Assembly (NCBI GenBank): GCA_019454625.1
Contig: JACFNY010000097.1
Span: 1 to 7,299 of the forward strand
DNA length: 7,299 nucleotides
DNA from: Sphingomonadaceae bacterium
GTDB taxonomy: Bacteria > Pseudomonadota > Alphaproteobacteria > Sphingomonadales > Sphingomonadaceae
Reading direction: 5' to 3'
Part shown: positions 1 through 7,299 of the stretch, in pieces
Layout: the number at the start of each line of letters is the position of its first letter
How positions within the stretch are numbered: the stretch's first letter is position 1
Translations under genes and position numbers: made by a program
The notes under the pieces: generated by a model
Databases searched by the model: none
What the model was told of the DNA's origin: nothing
The model's input: only the letters and a program-made list of their open reading frames with translations

Positions 1-198
1 CTCAAGTGGAACGAGGAGCGCGGCCACTACGACTACGGCGCGCTCGACTGGGAGGAGTTCTACGCCGTGGTGCGCGGCGAGGGTCCGACCGCCAAGGAGC
101 GCATGGAAGCCCGCCGCAAGGCGTGGGACGACGGCGCCTGGGTGCGCGAGGCGGCTGACGCCTACGAAGCCCGCCGCCGCATCAAGGCCGCAGCCTGA
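1..198 (+). CDS. paaA: PaaA C-terminal fragment, phenylacetyl-CoA 1,2-epoxidase catalytic subunit (5' end outside window)
   Basis: Only the last 65 codons are present, open from base 1 and ending at TGA 196-198. PaaA is the catalytic di-iron subunit of the phenylacetyl-CoA epoxidase, a ferritin-like protein that inserts one oxygen across the ring 1,2 bond in the cytoplasm. The di-iron ligands lie upstream and are not visible. What is visible is the conserved tail: a YDYGALDWEEFY stretch, then a GPTAKERMEARRKAWDDGAW-type segment and a WVREAA motif, which match the end of E. coli-type PaaA as I remember it. The gene is followed after 14 bases by paaB, and the paaB-C-D-E order downstream confirms the identity. 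The tail looks normal, with no truncation or frameshift. Confidence 0.93.
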   Translation, partial: LKWNEERGHYDYGALDWEEFYAVVRGEGPTAKERMEARRKAWDDGAWVREAADAYEARRRIKAAA

Positions 199-212
199 AG
201 GAAAGACGAGAC

Positions 213-497
213 ATGAAGACCGATTGGCCTCTCTGGGAAGTGTTCGTGCGTGCGCGCGGCGGGCTTTCGCACCGCCACGCGGGATCGGTGCACGCGCCCG
301 ACGCGACGATCGCGCTGCGCCACGCGCGGGACACCTACACGCGGCGCATGGAAGGCGTCAGCCTGTGGGTGGTGCGCTCGTCCGACATCGCCGCGTCCGA
401 TCCCGAGCAGGCGGGTCCGATGTTCGAGCCGGCGGAGACGAAGATCTATCGTCATCCGACCTTCTACGATCTCCCCGACGCCGTGAAGCACATGTGA
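213..497 (+). CDS. paaB: PaaB, phenylacetyl-CoA epoxidase subunit B
   Basis: This 94-residue protein is the small non-catalytic subunit of the phenylacetyl-CoA epoxidase; in the known complex it bridges PaaAC heterodimers. It is close to the usual length (about 95 residues in E. coli). Recognisable family motifs are WPLWEVFVRARGGLSHRH (5-22), GSVHAPD (24-30), the ARDTYTRR segment (38-45), WVVRSSDI (52-59) and the C-terminal YRHPTFYDLPD (79-89). The ATG at 213 is preceded by a purine-rich AAGGA at 198-202 with 10 bases of spacing, which supports this start. The stop TGA (495-497) shares one base with the paaC start (TGATG), so the two are probably translationally coupled. No anomalies. Confidence 0.96.
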   Translation: MKTDWPLWEVFVRARGGLSHRHAGSVHAPDATIALRHARDTYTRRMEGVSLWVVRSSDIAASDPEQAGPMFEPAETKIYRHPTFYDLPDAVKHM

Positions 498-1249
498 TGA
501 CGGACGCGCTCTTCACCTACGCGCTGCGCCTCGGCGACGACAGCCTCGTGCTCGGGCAGCGGCTTTCCGAATGGTGCGGCCACGCGCCGACGATCGAGGT
601 CGACCTCTCGCTCGCCAACGTCGCGCTCGATCTCGTCGGGCAGGCGCAGCTCTTCCTCGGTTACGCGGGCGAGTTTGAAGGCAAGGGCCGCGACGCCGAT
701 CGTCTCGCCTTCCACCGCGACGTGATGGCGTGGACGAACTGCCTGATGGTCGAGCAGCCGAACGGCGATTTCGCCCGCACGATGGCGCGGCAGTTCCTGT
801 TCTCGACATGGCAGAAGGCGCTGTTCGACAGGCTCGCCGTCTCGAAGGACGCGCGCCTCGCCGAGATCGCCGCCAAGGCCGTGAAGGAGGTCGCCTACCA
901 CGCCGACCTCGCCGCCGACTGGGTGATCCGCCTCGGCGACGGCACCGGGGAAAGCCGGACGCGCATGATCGCCGGGCTCGACTGGCACTGGCGCTTCGTC
1001 GACGAGCTGTTCCAGGCGGATGCCGTGATCGAGACGCTCGTCGCCGAGGGCATCGCGGTCGATCCGGCCGCGCTGCGCCCGGTGTTCGAGGCGCGTGTCG
1101 CGGCGGTGCTGGCCGAGGCAGGCCTTCCCGCGATGGAGCTTCCGCGCCCCATCGTCGGCGGGCGCAAGGGCCATCATTCCGAGCACCTCGGGCATATGCT
1201 CGCGGTGATGCAGCACATCCCGCGCACCTATCCGGAAGCCGTCTGGTGA
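497..1249 (+). CDS. paaC: PaaC, phenylacetyl-CoA epoxidase structural subunit
   Basis: This 250-residue ferritin-like helical protein is the structural partner of PaaA in the epoxidase and is known in the family not to carry the functional di-iron centre. Length agrees with E. coli PaaC (about 248). Diagnostic stretches are LSEWCGHAPTIEVDLSLANVALDL (23-46), LMVEQPNGDFA (83-93), the AKAVKEVAYH helix (126-135), GLDWHWRFVDELF (160-172) and the C-terminal GGRKGHHSEHLGHMLAVMQ (221-239). The ATG at 497 overlaps the paaB stop by one base. A GTG at 494 is the only close alternative and would add one residue. No clear Shine-Dalgarno is seen, consistent with coupling to paaB. The stop overlaps the paaD GTG start by four bases. 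Confidence 0.96.
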   Translation: MTDALFTYALRLGDDSLVLGQRLSEWCGHAPTIEVDLSLANVALDLVGQAQLFLGYAGEFEGKGRDADRLAFHRDVMAWTNCLMVEQPNGDFARTMARQFLFSTWQKALFDRLAVSKDARLAEIAAKAVKEVAYHADLAADWVIRLGDGTGESRTRMIAGLDWHWRFVDELFQADAVIETLVAEGIAVDPAALRPVFEARVAAVLAEAGLPAMELPRPIVGGRKGHHSEHLGHMLAVMQHIPRTYPEAVW

Positions 1250-1713
1250 ACGACGCACGCGCCATCATGGCCGTGCTCGCTTCCGTGCCGGACCCCGAGA
1301 TCCCGGCGGTGTCGCTGGTCGATCTCGGCATCGTCCGCGACGTGCTCACCGATGCCGAGCCGCCGCGCGTGCTGATCACGCCGACGTACACCGGGTGCCC
1401 TGCCACGGCCTACATCCAGCTCGCCGTCCGCGAGGCGCTGGATGCGGCGGGCATGGAGGATGTCGCCGTCGAAACCCGCCTGTCGCCGCCGTGGACCACG
1501 GCGTGGATCACCAAGGACGGCCGCGAGAAGCTGCGCGCCTACGGCATCGACCCGCCGCCGGACGACATCCGCATGAACAGCCAGCCCGCCACCTGCCCCC
1601 GCTGCGGTTCGAGGAACACGCACGAGGTCAGCCGGTTCGGCTCCACCCCCTGCAAGGCGCTCTGGCAGTGCGACAGCTGCCGCGAGCCCTTCGACCGTTT
1701 CAAATGCCATTGA
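1246..1713 (+). CDS. paaD: PaaD, epoxidase accessory/maturation protein (DUF59 plus zinc-ribbon-like tail)
   Basis: This 155-residue protein is required for phenylacetyl-CoA epoxidase activity but is not a subunit of the active complex; a role in iron-sulfur or metal-centre maturation is proposed for the family. The N-terminal MIP18/DUF59 domain shows DPEIPAVSLVDLGIV (16-30) and TPTYTGCPAT (45-54). The C-terminal part has a cysteine-rich module: CPRC (117-120), FGSTPCKA (131-138, Cys136), CDSC (142-145) and FKCH at the end (Cys154), the layout typical of PaaD. The chosen GTG start at 1246 overlaps the paaC stop (GTGA), strong evidence of coupling. An internal ATG at 1267 is possible but would leave only 14 residues before the DPEIP motif, and I rank it lower. 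Slightly shorter than E. coli PaaD (about 165). Confidence 0.93.
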   Translation: MNDARAIMAVLASVPDPEIPAVSLVDLGIVRDVLTDAEPPRVLITPTYTGCPATAYIQLAVREALDAAGMEDVAVETRLSPPWTTAWITKDGREKLRAYGIDPPPDDIRMNSQPATCPRCGSRNTHEVSRFGSTPCKALWQCDSCREPFDRFKCH

Positions 1714-1721
1714 GGCCCTGA

Positions 1722-2788
1722 ATGTCCACGCATTTCCACACGCTGAAGATCGCCGAAGTCCGCCGCGAGACGCCGAGCGCCGTCTCCATCCTGTTCGACG
1801 TGCCCGAGGCCGAGCGCGAGGCCTTCGCCTTCCGCGCGGGCCAGCACATCACGCTGCGCGCCGACATCGACGGCGAGGACCTGCGCCGCAACTACTCGCT
1901 GTGCGTCGCCCCGCACGAGGGCCAGCTTCGCGTGGCGATCAAGGCCATTTCCGACGGCCGCTTCTCGCGCTGGGCGAACACCGCGCTCGCCGCCGGCGAC
2001 ACCATCGAGGTGATGCCGCCGCACGGCAGCTTCTCGTGGGACTTCGATGCGAATGCGGCGCGGCATTACGTGGGCTTCGCGGGCGGCTCGGGCATCACGC
2101 CGGTGCTGTCGCTGCTCAAGACCGCGCTCCGCGAGGAGCCGAACAGCCGGTTCACCCTGTTCTACGGCAACCGCGCCAGCAACGAGATCATGTTCCTCGA
2201 GGAGATCGCCGCGCTCAAGGACCGCTTCCTCGACCGGCTGGAGGCCTACCACTTCCTCGAGGACGAGGACGACGAGGACATCGCGCTCTTCAACGGCCGC
2301 CTCGATTCCGGGAAGCTTGCCGAGCTGCTCGGCGGGCTCATCGACGCCGATGACGTCGACGCCGCCTTCATCTGTGGTCCCGGGCCGATGATGGACGCCG
2401 TGGAAACCGCGCTGACCTCCGCGGGCGTCCCCGCCGACCGCATCAAGGTGGAGCGCTTCACGATCGACCGCCCGACCGCCGAGCAGGCCGCCGCCGAGCG
2501 CGAGATCGAGCGCAAGGCCGAAGGCCGCAAGATCGAGGTGACGCTGGAAGGCCGCCGCCGCCGCTTCGCGTTCGAAAGCGCGCAGGGCAGCATCCTCGAC
2601 AGCGCGCGCGCCGCCGGCCTGCCGACCCCTTACGCCTGCAAGGCGGGCGTCTGCGCCACCTGCCGCGCCAAGCTGGTGAGCGGCGAGGTGCACATGAAGG
2701 CGAACTACGGCCTGTCACCGGAAGAGGTCGCGCAGGGCTACATCCTCACTTGCCAGGCCGTGCCGATGACCGACAACGTGATGGTCGA

Positions 2789-2801
<13 letters not shown>
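1722..2801 (+). CDS. paaE: PaaE, phenylacetyl-CoA epoxidase NAD(P)H reductase
   Basis: This 359-residue reductase passes electrons from NAD(P)H through flavin and a plant-type [2Fe-2S] centre to the PaaA di-iron site. Domain order is complete. First comes an FAD-binding barrel with the flavin motif RNYS (56-59) and HGSF (101-104). Then a nucleotide-binding domain with [10 protein letters not shown] (121-130), FYGNRAS (147-153) and CGPGPMM (218-224). Last is a C-terminal ferredoxin domain with cluster cysteines Cys306, Cys311, Cys314 and Cys344 in the C-x4-C-x2-C ... C pattern. Length matches the family (about 356 in E. coli). The gap to paaD is 8 bases, and GAGG at 1712-1715, overlapping the paaD stop, serves as ribosome binding site. 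The 3' end overlaps the convergent acyl-CoA ligase gene by 13 bases, leaving no room for a terminator between them. Confidence 0.96.
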
Positions 2802-4423
<1,622 letters not shown>

Positions 4424-4434
4424 CCGGGCGGCTC

Positions 4435-4914
4435 TTACCAGTCGAGCGGCTTGTCGATGTGGTCGGCCGCGCCGTGCGAGACCGCGAGATCGTACATGAA
4501 CTTCGCGTCCACCACGGCGGCGATGCTGCCGTCCGCGTTGTAGCCCATGAGCGGGCCGTTGACGGTGGCGAACATCACCATGCCGTCCGCGTCGGTATCG
4601 GGGATGTGGTTGATGCCGCCGGGCTCGCGCACGTACCAGCCGGCGCGGCCGCGGTCCTCGCCGTAGCCGAAGCCGCCTTCGAGCAGGATGCCCTCGACCG
4701 ATCCGATATGGCCGTGCACGGGCGCGAGGTTGTTCGGCCCCACCTTCAGCAGCATCGTGAACCCGCCCGTGTAGGGATTGACGTTCAGCAGCTTGAACCA
4801 CGTGTCGGGCATCACCCAGTCGTGCCACGGCAGCTCGGCGACGTTGAAGAAGGCCGGGCGGTGCAGCGCGGTCTGGGCGATGTCGGGGCTGTCTTCCCGG
4901 GTGAGCAGTGCCAT
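4435..4914 (-). CDS. Cupin-domain protein, possible 2,4'-dihydroxyacetophenone dioxygenase-like
   Basis: This 159-residue single-domain cupin carries both classical motifs. Motif 1 is HGHIGSVEGILLEGG, with His67, His69 and Glu74 in HxH-x4-E-x6-G spacing. Motif 2 is GWYVREPGGINH (92-103), with His103 in exact G-x5-P-x-G-x2-H spacing, although the usual Asn three residues later is replaced. A complete metal site (His67, His69, Glu74, His103) makes a mononuclear metal enzyme likely. The overall layout, with a WFKLLNVNPYTGGFTMLL lead-in (39-56), resembles the ChrR-like cupins annotated as 2,4'-dihydroxyacetophenone dioxygenase family, which cleave an alpha-hydroxyketone to an acid plus formate; that match is from memory and could be wrong. 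Start chosen at 4914 because a strong GGGAGGA lies 6 bases upstream; the frame is open further upstream but without support. It is first in a likely operon with the acyl-CoA ligase. Confidence 0.85.
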   Translation of the reverse strand: MALLTREDSPDIAQTALHRPAFFNVAELPWHDWVMPDTWFKLLNVNPYTGGFTMLLKVGPNNLAPVHGHIGSVEGILLEGGFGYGEDRGRAGWYVREPGGINHIPDTDADGMVMFATVNGPLMGYNADGSIAAVVDAKFMYDLAVSHGAADHIDKPLDW

Positions 4915-4920
4915 GATGAA

Positions 4921-4927
4921 TCCTCCC
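4921..4927 (-). promoter_or_regulatory. Ribosome binding site of the cupin gene
   Basis: GGGAGGA on the minus strand lies 6 bases before the ATG at 4914. It is the strongest Shine-Dalgarno in the region. It decides the start in favour of 159 residues over a longer upstream extension that would run across the inverted repeat. Confidence 0.8.
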
Positions 4928-4975
4928 TCGTTTTTGAAACAGGGCGGTATTCTGCACATCCGCACCGCGCCGCGG

Positions 4976-5022
4976 AATGGCGGGAAACACCTAAGGCGCA
5001 AGCTTAGGTGTTTCCCGCTATT
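4976..5022. repeat. Inverted repeat in divergent promoter region, candidate operator
   Basis: A perfect 16-bp inverted repeat has arms at 4980-4995 (GCGGGAAACACCTAAG) and 5003-5018 (CTTAGGTGTTTCCCGC), separated by 7 bases. It extends to 20 bp per arm (4976-4995 and 5003-5022) with a single mismatch at 4979/5019. It sits 61 bases from the cupin start and 91 bases from the first SDR start, between two divergent transcription units. It lacks the T-run of an intrinsic terminator. Position and symmetry suggest an operator bound by a dimeric regulator acting on both arms; the regulator is not encoded in the window. A structured RNA element is the alternative. Confidence 0.65.
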
Positions 5023-5095
5023 GGAATGACAGGCCGCCTCTCTAGCTTTTCGTGCGAGCATCACGAGGTCTGCCCGCGAGACGTTCGGGGGCATT

Positions 5096-5105
5096 GGGGA
5101 GGGGA
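5096..5105 (+). promoter_or_regulatory. Ribosome binding site of the first SDR gene
   Basis: A purine run, GGGGAGGGGA, ends 8 bases before the ATG at 5114. It fixes the start of the first short-chain dehydrogenase, consistent with the TGAASGIG cofactor motif falling at residues 11-18 as usual for the family. Confidence 0.75.
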
Positions 5106-5113
5106 TTCGCATC

Positions 5114-5899
5114 ATGCGTCTTCAGGGTAAGGTCGCCATCGTCACCGGCGCCGCGTCCGGCATCGGCCGCGCGACCGCCGTCGCCTTCGCGCGGGAAGGC
5201 GCGCGCGTCGGCGTCACCGACATCAACCTCGCCGGAGCCGAGGCGACCGCCGCCATGATCGGCGGGAATGCGCTCGCGCTTCCGCTCGACGTCGCCAGCG
5301 AGGCGGCGTGGGCGGAGGCGACGTCGGCGGTCGTGAAGCGTTTCGGCAAGCTCGACAGTCTCGCCAACGTCGCGGGCATCGGCTTCCCCGGCACGATCAT
5401 GGACCTCACCGTCGACCAGTGGGACAAGATGATCGCGGTGAACCTCACCGGCGTGATGCTGGGCTGTCAGGCGGCGATCCGTGCCATCTCGGAGAGCGGC
5501 GGCAGCGGCGCCATCGTCAACGTCTCGTCGCTGGCGGGCCTCGTCGGCATTTCGGACGTCGCGGGCTACTGCGCGTCCAAGGGCGGGGTGACGACGCTTT
5601 CGAAATCGGTCGCGCTCTACTGCGCGGAGCAGCGCCTCCCGATCCGCTGCGTGTCGGTGCATCCCACCTATGTCGACAGCGAGATGCTGGACCCCGTCGC
5701 CGAAGCCATCGGAAACCGCGCGGCGATGATCGCGGGCATGGCGAGCCTCGTGCCGATGGGCCGCATCGCCAAGCCGGAAGACATCGCGAACGCCATCCTG
5801 TTCGCGGTTTCGGACGAGGCCGCCATGCTCAGCGGATCGCCGCTCATCATCGACGGGGCGCAGCTCGCCGGCCCCTCCAGCGCGCACACGAAAGGCTGA
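5114..5899 (+). CDS. Classical short-chain dehydrogenase/reductase (SDR 1)
   Basis: This 261-residue NAD(P)-dependent oxidoreductase of the classical SDR family has a Rossmann fold with the glycine motif TGAASGIG (11-18). Asp36 ends the second strand, which usually favours NAD(H) over NADP(H). Asp60 is in the LPLDV segment. The NNAG motif is varied to NVAG (85-88). The catalytic tetrad is complete: Asn110, Ser139, Tyr152 and Lys156 (YCASK). The C-terminal part around [13 protein letters not shown] (180-192) resembles the 3-beta/17-beta-hydroxysteroid and cyclic alcohol dehydrogenase subgroup, but substrate cannot be deduced. The likely reaction is reversible oxidation of a secondary alcohol to a ketone in the cytoplasm. 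It is the first gene of a plus-strand operon, with a second SDR 5 bases downstream; its promoter should lie in 5023-5095 or within the adjacent inverted repeat. Confidence 0.92.
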   Translation: MRLQGKVAIVTGAASGIGRATAVAFAREGARVGVTDINLAGAEATAAMIGGNALALPLDVASEAAWAEATSAVVKRFGKLDSLANVAGIGFPGTIMDLTVDQWDKMIAVNLTGVMLGCQAAIRAISESGGSGAIVNVSSLAGLVGISDVAGYCASKGGVTTLSKSVALYCAEQRLPIRCVSVHPTYVDSEMLDPVAEAIGNRAAMIAGMASLVPMGRIAKPEDIANAILFAVSDEAAMLSGSPLIIDGAQLAGPSSAHTKG

Positions 5900-5904
5900 A
5901 CGCC

Positions 5905-6657
5905 ATGGGACGCGTAAACGGCAAGGTCATCATCGTGACGGGCGCCGCCGCCGGGCTCGGCGCCGCGATCGCGGACCGGCTGGCGGAAGAAGGCGCAACC
6001 GTCATCCGCACCGACATCGCTGAGGGCGAAGGCGTCATCCGGCAGGACGTCGCCGACGAGGCGGGTTGGCAGGTGCTGATCGCCGAGACGCTCGCAAAGC
6101 ATGGCCGCCTCGACGGGCTCGTCAACAACGCCGGCATTTCCTCGAGCAAGAGCCCGATGGACCCCGAAGGCGCGGCGCTGGAGGACTGGCGCCGCATCAA
6201 CACGGTGAACGTGGAAAGCGTGTTCCTCGGGTGCAAATACGCGATGCCCGCCATCGCGAAAGGCGGCGGCGGCGCCATCGTCAACATGTCGTCGATCGGC
6301 GCGCTCGTGCCCACGCCGTTCATCGCGGCCTACGGCGCATCGAAGGCGGCGGTCGCACAGTTCACGCGCTCGCTTGCGCTGCACTGCTGCGAAAGGAACT
6401 ACGCCATCCGCTGCAACAGCGTGCACCCCGGCCAGATCCGCACGCCGATGCACGACGTGCTGATCGCGCGCACCGCCGCCGAGCACGGCATCAGCGAAGA
6501 CGGTGCCGCACAGGCCTTCCTCGCCAAGGTGCCGATGAAGACATGGCAGGAGGCGATCGACATCGCCAACGCCGTGCTGTTCCTGCTGTCGGACGAGGCG
6601 CGCTTCATCACCGGCACCGCCGTCGTCGTCGACGGCGGCATGAGCCTGACCAACTAG
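5905..6657 (+). CDS. Classical short-chain dehydrogenase/reductase (SDR 2)
   Basis: This 250-residue classical SDR has the glycine motif TGAAAGLG (12-19), Asp37 at the end of strand 2 (NAD preference expected), NNAG (74-77) and the catalytic residues Asn102, Ser130, Tyr143 and Lys147 (YGASK). Segments such as VNVESVFLGCKYAMPAI (101-117) and YAIRCNSVHPGQIRTPM (166-182) resemble the 3(17)-beta-hydroxysteroid and cyclopentanol dehydrogenase group. Those are family resemblances, not proof of substrate. It lies 5 bases after SDR 1, with a GAAAGG purine stretch (5890-5895) about 9 bases upstream of its ATG, so the two are co-transcribed. It is a clear paralogue of SDR 1 but diverged through much of its length. 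The pair could act in succession or on opposite stereoisomers of one alcohol. Confidence 0.92.
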   Translation: MGRVNGKVIIVTGAAAGLGAAIADRLAEEGATVIRTDIAEGEGVIRQDVADEAGWQVLIAETLAKHGRLDGLVNNAGISSSKSPMDPEGAALEDWRRINTVNVESVFLGCKYAMPAIAKGGGGAIVNMSSIGALVPTPFIAAYGASKAAVAQFTRSLALHCCERNYAIRCNSVHPGQIRTPMHDVLIARTAAEHGISEDGAAQAFLAKVPMKTWQEAIDIANAVLFLLSDEARFITGTAVVVDGGMSLTN

Positions 6658-6660
6658 GAG
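6656..6660 (+). promoter_or_regulatory. Ribosome binding site deciding a TTG start for the VOC gene
   Basis: AGGAG overlaps the stop codon of SDR 2 and lies 8 bases before TTG 6669. The first in-frame ATG (6696) has no comparable purine-rich sequence upstream, so the TTG is preferred. Confidence 0.6.
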
Positions 6661-6668
6661 AACCCCGC

Positions 6669-7223
6669 TTGAAAAACCTCGACTTCGGCCAGCCGATGGG
6701 CGGCATCATGCAGGTCGCCTACATCGTGCCCGACATCACCGCGGCGATGAAGCACTACATGCCGCGCCTCGCCTGCGGCCCGTGGTTCGTCATCGAGCAC
6801 TTCCCGCTGTTCGACGCCCAGTATCGCGGCGAGCCCACCGAACTCGACATCACGCTCGCCATCGGCTTTTCGGGCGCGATGAGCTTCGAGCTGATCCAGC
6901 AGAACAACTGGGAGACGCCCTCGGTCTATACCGAGGTGCAGCAGAAGCGCGGCTGGGGCTTCCACCATTTCGGCGTCTCCAGCGCGGACTTCGACGCGGA
7001 CGTCGCGAAATACAAGGCGCTCGGCCACGACATGGCGCTCTACGGCGTCGCCGGCGTCGGCGCGCGCGCGGCCTACATGGACACGTCGGACGTGCTGCCC
7101 GGCATGATCGAGCTGATCGAGATGACCGACCAGACCGAGGCCTTCTTCACGATGATGAAGAGCGCGTCGGAAAACTGGGACGGCAGCGATCCCGTCCGCG
7201 TGTTGCAGCCGCCGGCCGAGTGA
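6669..7223 (+). CDS. VOC-superfamily protein (glyoxalase/epimerase-like metalloenzyme)
   Basis: This 184-residue protein of the vicinal oxygen chelate fold has two paired beta-alpha-beta-beta-beta modules. The first begins at MQVAYIVPDITAAMKHY (14-30), the second at GFHHFGVSSADFDADVAKY (97-115). Residues at the usual metal-ligand positions are Gln15, Glu74 (FELIQ), His100 (FHHFGV) and Glu148 (MIELIE). A Gln/Glu/His/Glu set is also found in eukaryotic glyoxalase I, so metal binding is plausible. The protein is too short for a typical two-domain extradiol dioxygenase. The family includes glyoxalases, epimerases, isomerases and lyases, and I cannot choose among them. TTG start at 6669 follows AGGAG; ATG 6696 (175 residues) is the alternative. 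It is third gene of the SDR operon and is followed 15 bases later by the putative paaK. Confidence 0.85.
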   Translation: MKNLDFGQPMGGIMQVAYIVPDITAAMKHYMPRLACGPWFVIEHFPLFDAQYRGEPTELDITLAIGFSGAMSFELIQQNNWETPSVYTEVQQKRGWGFHHFGVSSADFDADVAKYKALGHDMALYGVAGVGARAAYMDTSDVLPGMIELIEMTDQTEAFFTMMKSASENWDGSDPVRVLQPPAE

Positions 7224-7238
7224 GTGCAGAACAGGCCC

Positions 7239-7299
7239 ATGACAAGCAAGGTTGGTCTTGACGCGATTGAGCATGCGTCGCGAGATGAGCTTGGAGCGT
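7239..7299 (+). CDS. paaK: Probable phenylacetate-CoA ligase, N-terminal fragment (3' end outside window)
   Basis: An open frame starts at ATG 7239 and runs off the window after 20 codons. The residues GLDAIEHASRDELGA resemble the N-terminus of PaaK, which characteristically has a (L/P)-x-x-(I/M)-E-x-A-S-R-D-E-L-x-A segment before its LQLERL helix. This is a short match from memory, supported by the paa operon at the other end of the window. PaaK converts phenylacetate to phenylacetyl-CoA using ATP. It begins 15 bases after the VOC gene on the same strand, so it probably shares the SDR-SDR-VOC transcript. An in-frame GTG at 7224 is an alternative start. Too little is present to check any catalytic motif. 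Confidence 0.55.
   Translation, partial: MTSKVGLDAIEHASRDELGA

Noticed and set aside
464..1258. A 264-codon minus-strand frame opposite paaC.
   Set aside because: Mirror of a conserved gene in GC-biased DNA, with no recognisable domain.
1539..2693. A 384-codon minus-strand frame opposite paaD and paaE.
   Set aside because: Low-complexity translation antisense to two well-identified genes; no family motif and no supporting ribosome binding site sought or seen.
4424..4990. An upstream extension of the ligase reading frame through the cupin region, which could suggest a 733-residue fusion.
   Set aside because: The extension is out of frame with the cupin gene and low in complexity. The ANL family start fits ATG 4423 or 4411, and the cupin frame has a strong ribosome binding site and intact motifs.
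4976..5022. The inverted repeat as an intrinsic terminator.
   Set aside because: It lies upstream of two divergent genes rather than after a gene, and neither strand shows a terminal T-run after the stem.
5021..5048. A possible sigma70-like promoter (TTGGAA, 16 bases, TAGCTT) for the first SDR gene.
   Set aside because: Both hexamers are weak matches and such matches occur by chance; not enough to list as a feature, though its place just after the inverted repeat is suggestive.

Overview
The window is dense, high-GC bacterial DNA with strong third-position G/C bias, long spurious antisense reading frames, tight operon spacing and GTG/TTG starts alongside ATG. The protein sequences fit a proteobacterium. 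An alphaproteobacterium, perhaps a sphingomonad, is my best guess, but that rests on general look rather than any marker gene.

Positions 1-2801 (+ strand) hold the aerobic phenylacetyl-CoA ring-epoxidase operon: the 3' end of paaA, then complete paaB, paaC, paaD and paaE, with overlaps or gaps of 14 bases or less. PaaABCE is the multicomponent 1,2-epoxidase that attacks the ring of phenylacetyl-CoA. PaaA is the di-iron catalytic subunit, PaaC its structural partner, PaaB a small bridging subunit and PaaE the flavin/[2Fe-2S] reductase. PaaD is an accessory maturation-type protein. At the far right edge (7239-7299, +) a truncated reading frame resembles the N-terminus of phenylacetate-CoA ligase (PaaK), which makes the epoxidase's substrate.

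Between these two paa segments lie five genes that do not belong to the standard paa set. Two run on the minus strand: a cupin protein (4435-4914) and an AMP-forming acyl-CoA ligase of the AlkK/DmdB-like type (2789-4423). Three run on the plus strand: two classical short-chain dehydrogenases (5114-5899, 5905-6657) and a VOC-superfamily protein (6669-7223, TTG start), leading straight into the putative paaK. The two arms diverge from a 199-base intergenic region that contains a 16-bp perfect inverted repeat (20 bp with one mismatch), a good candidate operator for co-regulating both arms.

The five interposed genes look like a peripheral catabolic module: alcohol/ketone oxidation (SDRs), C-C bond cleavage or other chemistry on a small ketone (cupin, VOC) and CoA activation (ligase). 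A reasonable inference is that it converts an unidentified aryl side-chain compound into phenylacetate, phenylacetyl-CoA or a related acid that enters the flanking paa pathway. The substrate cannot be read from the sequence. No mobile element, RNA gene or CRISPR array was seen.
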